Below are positions 1 to 9,169 of a stretch of 31,278 nt of DNA, piece after piece. The DNA lies in assembly GCA_037176905.1 (NCBI GenBank), contig JBBBWG010003593.1, forward strand, positions 1-31,278, written 5' to 3'. The number at the start of each line of letters is the position of its first letter. The stretch's first letter is position 1. Source of the DNA: Azolla pinnata. Lineage: Eukaryota; Streptophyta; Polypodiopsida; Salviniales; Salviniaceae. The notes below the pieces were generated by a model. It did no database searches and was not told the DNA's origin. It worked only from the letters and a program-made list of their open reading frames with translations. The position numbers and the translations under genes are program-made.

Positions 1-197
1 TATATATATTATGACGAGCTTTAAATCCTATTCTGTGCTTATATATAACCCTTCATTTAGTAAAGGAAATACAAAAATGCAATGCTGCAGAACGTTATTT
101 TGATAATAGCTCAAAATTCAGAGGAAATCTCCAATGAATTGTGAAGGTTTATTTCTTTTTAAAGATCCTCTGTTTAAGCAAGCAACTTGAATCTCAC

Positions 198-3100
198 CTG
201 ATATTGATAATGGTGATTTATCATGTCCATAAACGGCATTAGCACATATGGAGCATACTCGTCATCATCTTCCACAGGCAAGGTGAATGCTCGACTATGC
301 ACCATGGTAGCTGCCCATCCTACACATAGTTTGCAAGATGGTAAGCTAATTATTAAAGTGATGAGTTCAAAACGCAGTAAGTCAAAATGACCCTACTATA
401 TTCCTCGAATTCTGCATTGCCTAATTCCTTCCCCTTGAGCAGAGTATAACTCAACTTAATCGCTCGACGCACTTGTACAAGTTCACGTATTAATGGCCAC
501 CATTGAATCTCTTCTAGCTCCTGCCAGAAAACCAAAGCATCTCCTGCATATAAATCCTTAGAAAAATGAAAACTAAGTATCTGCTGTTAAAATTGATATA
601 TACGCACATTTGCTGCCAAGTAGATAGGCGTCTGTATTTCCTTAGGAAGAACTGAGATATACTGAGCCCATTTGGACTTGAGTCCAAGCGCCCTGCAAAC
701 ACTCATATATGTCAATATATTATTGCAATCTTATGCATCCAGCATGTTATGTCTCCAGTATAAAAAGTGGAAAGTACTTTTCATGAAGAAGGTTTGCTGC
801 AGCCAAGTGCCAACTGTCCGCACCACCAAGTATGGATGAATCTTTCTTAAAGAGACCCATTTTCAACTGCAGAATGCAGCAGATAAACAGGTCATAACGC
901 AACAAAATAAATAAACAATTCACCATCCTATGGTCTGAAGTCCTAAAATTTTACATTCAACTCCCGTCTTAGATATAAATATCGTAAGCTCTTTAAATTG
1001 CTCAAAATCATTGCTATAACTTCCATAGATATACATTTTACATACCGGCAAGACACAGATTGTCTCCCCTTGTTCAATGTCCTCAAGAGCCTGGATTCCT
1101 CGTACAGCTCTTCTAGAATTACTCAGATTTGAAGCCTCAGTGAACTGTACGACCATTAATTTATTTGATATCCGTGCATCTTGTAATCTGCACCATTTCA
1201 GGAACTAGAAAACGGAAATCCAAACAAGCATCAACTAGATATCAAAACGTTGTTCACATGTCACTCAATATGAACATTTTAGTCACATTTACCTCTTCAT
1301 TGTGATCTATTCTGACAGCATCCAGGATATCAATATTCTTAGTTGACTTGATACATGCATCCTCAACCATCTCATGGTCAAATTGTAATGCTAGTAGGAC
1401 CTCATGAAGAACCTTCTTTCTTTTAACGCGCAATTGTACTCCCAGATAATCATTAAGGCTCAGCTCCTCAGTTTGCCATTGGCATGTCTCACAGAGATGG
1501 CTTCCACGTTCTTCACTAAAACCTTCCCACAAACTTGCCATCAAAAGCATTTCATCCTCTTCCAGGCTGGTAGGAGAGCTGTGCAGGATATCACAAAGAC
1601 GTTTCTTCAAGGCCATTGAAACATGTTTCCGTATTTTGATGTCATTGTTATCCATGGAATATGGTGCTCTGCCACAAGCAGAGACATCCAGCCCACCAAA
1701 AAGCATGCTCTGGTTGCCAATTATGAAACCATTGTATGTGGATTCCAGGCCCATACCAGTCAAATCCTCAATTAAATCTTGTGTATTATGCCGGTTAGGA
1801 TCAAAACTGGAAAGAAAATATAAAGCACATATCATATGTGCGCCAATATATCGATCAATTCCCACAGAATACTCTCTCCCTGGTACAGAAGCAGCTGGAT
1901 CCATAGGTGGATGATCATCAAGCATTTGCATTCTAGATTCAATTGACTTTGTCAAAGAATCTTCGCTGAGCTGGATATGTTCTCCATAGGTTGACAAATA
2001 CCAGTTTACAACATCCTGCAATTAAAGATTCAGTTCCAATTAATTTTAAATAGAAGTTAACCCAATATCATTGGGACATACAAAAAATGAAGGATAGAAC
2101 TAGATTTCATCCACAACATGAACTCAAGAACCTACGTTCCTGTTTGAGAATTATCGGCACTTCAAAGCAGTGCACAGATTTTATAGTACAATATGATCTA
2201 ACTATGTATACTTTCATCCTTGTAAGTAGCTGCAGCAGTTATGAGTGATTAAGTTATATGGACGCAACAATACAAACTTATGGAAGTTCTCCAAAGCAAA
2301 TGACGATACTCACTATATTCAATACATCAACAAATGCATGGAGCAGTAGTTGACAATCGGGCAGTAACATACATGTGACAAAAAAATCTAAAGACTCAGA
2401 AATGCAAGTCCATCTACAAGGTCAAACATAAGCAGGCCCAATCACCAATATGTTAATATACAGAGATTGCAATTGCAATGTCCAAAACATTTTGGTATAT
2501 CATCAGTATATACAATATAACTAGGCATCACCCAAATCATTCCCTTACTATGAGCACTTGAAGTGAGCAATAATCATCAACCTACAGTTATTTCATATTT
2601 TAAATGTCCATTTTAAACACTACACAAAACAACCCAAGGTGGATACAGCAAACTATATCAAGTGAAAAGAAATTTACCCTCTTAAATAAATTCCTGAAAA
2701 ACTGTCAGATGAGCAATAAGATTGTCCTATGATAAAATCTTATTTCATGGAATGAAATTCAGTAAAAGGATGCAGTTACCTCCACACTTTTGAACACTTC
2801 CGCATAATCATGTTGAATGATAGTATCAGGAACAAAGCCTGGCACACTATAATGCTTCAAATACAAATTAAACTGATAATTCAAGTGAATGAAATTTGTT
2901 TGTCACCTGTTGCAGAAAAAGGTTACCATGAAATAGAAAAGAATCTCTTGATGTCCTTGTTCCGATGTGACAGTGTAAAGGACTGCCTTCAATGGCCTTA
3001 CTGCCCATAACCAGCTTCAATTTCTCACCGTCAACCTCAACAGCAGCTGATTAGATAAATTATCCATTAAGAAGAGCATAATTTAAAACGTATTCTGAAA

Positions 3101-6100
3101 AAATGAGTTTTCCAAAGTACATACCTCCTACAGATGAGGGATCAGTAGAAGCACCAAGAAAGGGTACTAACAAATGTACACTTTTAGTATACAGTTTTCC
3201 ATTATGGTGTGAATACTCTGTTCTGCATGAGAAAGCATATACCGTTCCCAATGCCCATACTGCAAGACACGATATTCTTAGCACTGTAACTTAAATTTTT
3301 GAATAAAATAACCTAGCAACACTTACTTCACATATGCACTACTATCGTTCTACAAGACGATGATCAATCTTTGGCGTTGACATACAACAGGACACATTGC
3401 AACTCATATGTCTCTTTAAGAAACAAAGTAAGTATAAATAACCAATAGATCAGATAAAGCATTGAACCTGACAACTAATGTAAATACTCTAACAAGTGAC
3501 AGTTAAGGATAAAAAAGGAACAGACTATGTATGAATATGCATAACAAACAAGACCAAATACCTACTATCTTTAAACTGGAATGTATGCAGATTGATAAGA
3601 GACATTAATTTCATGATCCTATAGTTATGAAAATAAATTTGCTGCGATGGCCACTAAATTTCAAGAAGGGTAAGAATCTTACCAAAATGATTGAAATCGG
3701 CCCCAGCTCTCTCCTCTGGGTAAAGCACATCGAATCCTCTTTCTGCAAAGGTTCGTAACAAATGCACCTCACTGATAACAGAATCATCTTCTAAATTATT
3801 GATCTCCTGTAGATAATCATGGATGTTATCTAATAATAGTTGGCATAGAACTTTCGAAATGGATGTCATTGATATTCAAATGATGAAGTGAGTTCCCACA
3901 AACGTAATATATGTCTACTCACAGATTCTGAGAAAAACAGTGGCAAACTTAATGATTTTGGCAAAATTTTGATCAGTTGGTACCAAGTTGAATCAACTGA
4001 CTTTGCCCTACGTTACATTTACAAAGTCAATTCAGAATGTTTCAAACTTCTGTACAAACTCGAAGTGAGATAATTACTGAGATTAAAGTGACCTTTCTCG
4101 TATAATTTTTGTAGCAAGCCGCAGTTCCCATGGTGACCCCCTCAGTGATGACGGATCATCCTTAGAAATTTCATCTGAAATAGTGTAGTGCATCTGCCAA
4201 AGAATTATTGCATGGCACATGTTCTTTTATGGATAGTATTACTGAGTGTAACACGTGTGGAGACAAATAGAAATGTTGAACAGGAAGGTGATAACGAAAG
4301 CTAATAAATAAGTACAACATGAGGAAAAAAAATACGAGATCCGTGAAGTTGATGGTATAATAATCTACATGCCCAATACTTCGGGGTATCCTGTTATTTA
4401 GCAAGAATTGGTACATAAACGGACAAAATTAGTTTGTCGATCTCCATACATATATATAGAGCTTAGTTGCTCGGTATAAATGATCTAAATGGAAATTGAC
4501 ATACAATAATGCTGGTACATAGGAAAACAATCCTTCAAACCAGCAAATGTAATAAAGTTTCCTGTTATTTCGGAAATACCTCAACTAGTTAGCTTAATTA
4601 TCCAAAATGAAGTTCTTAATTTGGACTCACAGGAATTTCCAACACAGTATCTTGTGCTTCCAAATCCAGTGCAGCAACAGCATTCAGCTTGTATTCTCTC
4701 ATGTTTGCTTCACTTTCGTGTTTTATCTTTTGGCTTGTCTTTACATAGAAGAACTTTCTATGAGAACGACTATGTTTGTGCCCGTTGTGTAACCAATTTA
4801 GGAGCTGTATGAAAATTACAGTAGATAAGCACATGATTCACTTCACTTACATCACGAATTTCAGCATTAGAAAGCAATATACCAGCACCTATTCATGTGC
4901 AACCTCTCAACAATTCATAAAAATAGGAGAGAAAAGGAATCTAGAGCCTATTTGGCGCAAAATGACTCATTGGTTATCCATTGGAACGTTACTCAAAACC
5001 AAGAACGTGCTCTAATAATAATTTACTTCGACGAAATTGCTTTCATACACTTTTCTACAATACAATGACATTTTAGGTTGAGATTCTTTTGCATCCATTG
5101 AGAATATTTCGATCAACAAAAGAAAGACAAATTTGTTGTTTGTTTCTTCAAGCCAATCTCAAGAAAGAAACTTATTCTGTCATTTGACTCAACCAGTGCT
5201 ATCAAAGCAAATAGTGTTTGAGAAAATATCGTACGATGATATTTTCGTGGTACAACATCATCTCCTTCATATCTATCATGTTTTCTCTCTATTCATTGTT
5301 GGATACGTTCATGCATTCAGTATGTGAAGTTTAATAAATATATGGTATACTCATACTTTTATGCAATGGCTCAATTAGTTCCACACTTTGGATTTTATAC
5401 AGTTTGGACCATAGTCTAGGATTTTATTTAATTCAGCCTAACAAAGAAAAGAAAAACAATGACATTATCACCTCCTCAGCTTCATCCTTCCATACATTGG
5501 TTGAATTGTTGATTGCCACAGATCTGATCGTTCCACTCTTTGCCCATTCTACTGGTACAGCTTTTCTTGATGAAGAAGACTTATGTCGTAATCTGTTCTC
5601 TAACCAAGAGAGCGCTTCTTTATCGTTGTGTGAAAAAGTCTGTATAGTCAAATGAATCATTACAATTATTCGTTGCTCATATGAAATAACAATGCTTGTT
5701 GTATGATCACGTACGGAGAGTAGTTAACATTTTCTAGCAGTCAACACTTCTGTTGCTAGGGGGAAGATAACTAGGACGATACAATTTCTTAATATTGGCT
5801 GAATAAGGAAGCTCTCTGTTTTCTAAAGCAATGCACTAACGAATTCTGCGCATTAAAATGAATACGGTACAAGATTTTCTGTTGAAGTTAGTGATCTCTC
5901 ATATATAACAACAATGCTTATTGATGCTAGTTGGAGAATGGATTTCAAGTTCTTTGAAATACAAATTTTCATAAATGCTGGACAATTTCTTCATAGGGAG
6001 AATACAATTACGAAGACATGCTTTCTTCATAGCAGCTGAGTTAGCAAGCTGTCTATTTTCTAAAGCAACGCAGTATAGAGTGTTACTGAGCTTTCTGTTT

Positions 6101-7038
6101 TTCTTTGGGTAAATAAATGGAATAAGAGAATAATGGAGAGAGAGGAAGAGAGAAAGAAAGGAAGTGAGAACGGCGAGCGAGGTGTGTGTGTGTGTGACGT
6201 GAAAGATGAAATTTTCACTCCAAACAGTTCCTGTTTTCGTAGTTCTACCGAAGATATAAACAGAAATATACGGCTTAATTCAGAAATTTTTATTCATATT
6301 CAGAAAGTGTGGCAATTTTAACGGACATGGGATGAACGTTTCCATTACTGCAGCTCAATTTCAGTGAATCTATTCACAGATTGCAATAAACTTTGATACG
6401 AATAACAAGGGTCTCACAACAATGTGGCCCCGAGGTTCTCTTTCATGGTGATCTCAAGAGATTAAATTCCAATTCTAGAATCCAACGAAGCAGTTCCATC
6501 TTTTGTGATTGTATAGAGAGACGAGCTCCCAACATGTAGCCCCTTGGTCCTCTTTCGAGGTGAACTCAAGAGATATGTTCCGGTTCTAGAATTCTTCCGA
6601 AGCTAACCAAATCATGAGGTGAAAGCCATACTATTACCATCCAGCTAGAGAAAAATTCCATCTTTTGTGATTCTATAGAAGTGACGAGCTGCCGAAATGT
6701 GGTCCCTAGGTCCTCTTTCATGGAGATCTCAAGAGCTCAAAGTTCCACTCCTCGAATCAAACGAAACAGATCAAAAGAAAAGCAGCGTCCACATATCCAC
6801 GATTGTGAGAAGAACGCGGCGCAGTATGCGATTCAAGGAGTTACTCTGAGAATAGGCTGCCATTTTCTACAGATCTCACAAAGGATTTCGACATAAAAAG
6901 GGAAAGCGAGAGGGAGAGAGAGAGAGAGGGACTTACAGGGAAAACACAAGATCCTGATGCTGCAGAGAGTACAGGATTGGTATCTGCAAGAAGCAGGAAG
7001 TGCAAGAAGGCGACGCTGGCGAGGAGGTGAGCTTCCAT
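198..7038 (-). CDS. SET-domain lysine methyltransferase (Rubisco-LSMT/SETD type) with two tandem SET modules; 3' end beyond window
   Basis: Exons read on the minus strand: 7038-6937, 5639-5472, 4738-4631 (5' edge uncertain), 4193-4093, 4007-3923, 3806-3683, 3259-3125, 3046-2928, 2838-2780, 2015-1293, 1204-1046, 866-778, 692-604, 543-397, 319-198, then off the left edge; about 776 codons here. Start ATG 7038 opens a hydrophobic, signal-like N-terminus. Module 1 (about residues 40-575) has VLEIP, SPWELRLA, LPLFFSES, LLVPFLGASTDP, a GFVPD segment and a C-terminal Rubis-subs-bind-like domain with SLEEDE and VKRKKVLHEVLLAL. Module 2 (from about 576) repeats the plan: AVRGIQALEDIEQGE, SKWAQYISVLP, RWAATMVHSRAF and the SET motif PFMDMINHH. 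Module 1 has no Asn-His there, so it is probably inactive. Enzymes of this family methylate lysines on Rubisco, aldolase, actin or histones; the substrate here is unknown. Junction 2928/2838 is out of phase by one base. Confidence 0.82.
1205..1292 (-). other. 88-nt intron joining the two SET modules in frame
   Basis: The exon ending DAVRIDHNEE has donor GAG|GTAAAT, and the next exon starts after acceptor TTTTCTAG with FLKWCRLQDARISNK. Both sides are phase 0, so splicing fuses module 1 to module 2. If this intron were retained, translation would stop at about 1254, 12 codons past the donor. A two-gene reading would then have to start module 2 at ATG 1156, with only about 100 bp between the genes. 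Confidence 0.6.
2839..2927 (-). other. Intron with incompatible flanking phases (apparent -1 base) in the SET gene
   Basis: The exon 3046-2928 enters in phase 1 and ends in phase 0 at ATG|GTAACC. The next exon (acceptor GTGCCAG at 2839-2841) must be read as G+GC TTT GTT to give GFVPD, which needs phase 1. One extra T in the pyrimidine-rich stretch near 2935-2942 would restore the frame and give a more family-like SRDSF...HGFVPD segment. An alternative donor at CAACAG|GTGACA with acceptor TATAG also keeps a frame but inserts non-family residues. Confidence 0.55.
5640..6936 (-). repeat. Intron 1 of the SET gene, with diverged internal repeats
   Basis: This 1.3 kb intron holds three imperfect copies, roughly 80-115 bp each, near 6410-6490, 6496-6605 and 6655-6770. 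They share the core CCATCTTTTGTGATT, TATAGA, a GACGAGCT run, and a following 'GGTCCTCTTTC...CTCAAGAG' pattern. A weaker pair, at about 5765-5850 and 5995-6075, shares TTTTCTAAAGCAA. A (GA)n tract at 6901-6929 lies next to the donor at 6936. No coding exon was found inside. Confidence 0.6.
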
Positions 7039-7119
7039 GGGGCATACAGCAGCAGCAGCTCCACTCGCTACGAATTTGGAGCGGGAACCGTACATCTGTA
7101 CATCGTATATACTTTTTTC

Positions 7120-7313
7120 TACGCTTTTGGTATACGACACCGACTTGTACGTTACTGGTCTCGAGTAGAATACGTATATACGGTTTTCTCCGTACAGCTA
7201 CGCCTACAGATACGGGCCCTACCTATTGACACAAGGGTTTTATACGCTTTTGGTATACGGTACCAACTTGTACACTGATCTCGTATAGAATACGTATATT
7301 TGGTTTTCTCCGT
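7120..7313. repeat. Direct repeat, two 71-74 bp copies about 123 bp apart, upstream of the SET gene
   Basis: Copy 1 (7120-7193) and copy 2 (7243-7313) both begin TACGCTTTTGGTATACG and end GGTTTTCTCCGT, with GAATACGTATAT in the middle. They lie 80-275 bp upstream of the SET gene start codon and so overlap its likely promoter. Both are rich in short palindromes (GTATAC, TACGTA). Confidence 0.75.
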
Positions 7314-9169
7314 GACTAGAATATTGTATTTGCTTACAGAGATGGATTTACTAATGATGTAACAGTAATAGAGAAGATTAACGAGAATAGAATGGATTAA
7401 GGGTGATTACCCACACTGACCACCCCCGAATGAAGAACTAAAGACGAATCCAAATAACTGTCTATTTCCTATATCGCAAAGAATATTATCGTGGATAATA
7501 CCTTGAAAGCTGGCAAGTACATTCGTTGACAAAGAGCCTAGCCTTCACAAGAGAGTCTTCACATAGTCTTGCCAAACACACATAGAGCGAGCCGAATCAT
7601 GTTAAATATATATTGATAAATGGGACATGATTCGACTTTAAATGGATTTTTTAGATCCACTTCAGAACAAGGTTCAGATCTATTGCTCCCAACCCATCGT
7701 TGGGTTGTGATGGGATCTAGTTGTTTGGAGAGTCCCCAACAATGGTGGTGATAGCTCTCATGAGTTCCCTTTTTTAATTTCAACATTCCGCAAAATTGGG
7801 AAGAAAGGAATCGGGATATGGTGAAGCTTGTGCGAGCAAGCATCAGATATAGCTCAAGACATTCCCCAAGCATTTCATTCTAGAAGAAGCTTTGGAAGAG
7901 AAAGCATTCGAGGAAAGTGGTTATGATCCAATGGTTGATGATTCACCAAGCGATGGTCTCTCTTGGATACTAGATCTGTATCTATGTTAAATTTTAACAA
8001 AGTGCTAGGTTAATGATGCGAAATGTATATACATTGGTCCATACTAGCGCAATGGATCAATGGAGTTCATAACTTTGTATGGAATTTAGAACCAGAATGC
8101 GTTGTTGTAGATCTGCGACAGATTCCACCATAAAAGCAATCCATTGGCTGATCGATCGAGGCCATGTTCATGCCAACAGTTTAAAAAAGATTACACTACA
8201 TCTCCAATGGATGAGAATATCTTACCATTAGTTATCGAAGAGAACCCTGCTGGTCATGACACGCCCCAGGAACAACAAGAAACGCGATTAGTTATTCCTC
8301 TGCGATCGAAAGGTGCCCGGACAAAATCTTTCACGTCTTTCCCGCCTTACCATAACGCTACAAGCTTTTTTGCTTGCAGCTCCGAAAATCCATCGATTGA
8401 TCGATCGATCGCAAAGGCAATCTGTCGATCGTTGCAAGAGCATCAGGTCAGGGATCGGTTGGTGAGCAGATCGCATCATCCATCACCATCGCCATTACCA
8501 TCTCCAGCTAGCTAGCTCAATCAAAAGAGTGCACGATCGGCGGCGTACCAGATCCACAACTTTAGGAATGAGACGGAAAGGAAGACTTTTTTTCCATCAT
8601 CCACGATTATATGAAAGCCAAGCCCCTCGATTCCACAGCTCACGGAGTAGGATCGATGAATCAATCATCGACAACTTACCGAGTAGGATCGACGGATCGA
8701 TCGATTTCGATTTGATTTGGATCGGATCGGGAAGATGGAAGATCGCCACAATGCGGCGTCGTTTCGGGGTCGGCGACGCGATCAGAGGCTGCAGAGCCTC
8801 GAAATCTCGAACAACAACAGAACACAAACGGCTCGATGCGAATCGATCGGATGGATGGATTGCACAGGAACACAAGATCTGACGATTCGATTGACGTTTC
8901 GGCCAATGTACATACACAGATAGGAATGAATGGAACATATGAGGGAATATGCGATTGATTTCGGTGTTGCAATGCTAAAGTTGGTGGAAGATGTGGCGGC
9001 GGCGGCGGCAGGCAGCCGGCGGGTTTCGGGCCCCGAACGGACGGACGGACGGACGAACGGGGACTGAATTAGGGCCCCGTGTGAAACCGCCGAGCGTTGA
9101 CTGAGCCCCCGGTCAACGGCCCAGTCAGCATCCCACGTGGCAGGCGGCGGCCAACCAGCCGCCGCCACG
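7314..9169. other. Intergenic region without a convincing gene
   Basis: The SET gene points left and the TPR gene's 3' end is at the right, so this holds one promoter side and one 3' side. An open frame on the minus strand at 7559-7873 (104 codons) and one on the plus strand at 8144-8515 have no recognisable domain and no splice partners. GATCGATC-rich segments lie at 8395-8415 and 8650-8710, and a (GGAC)n run at about 9040-9056. A G-box with ABRE context, CCACGTGGC, is at 9133-9141 in the probable 3' flank of the TPR gene. Some of the 7.6-8.3 kb stretch may be old mobile-element debris, but no diagnostic motif could be named. Confidence 0.45.

Noticed and set aside
8144-8515. Plus-strand 123-codon frame
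   Set aside because: It lacks an ATG at its start and has no recognised domain. Its Ser/Pro end is low complexity. It could be transposon debris but cannot be supported.
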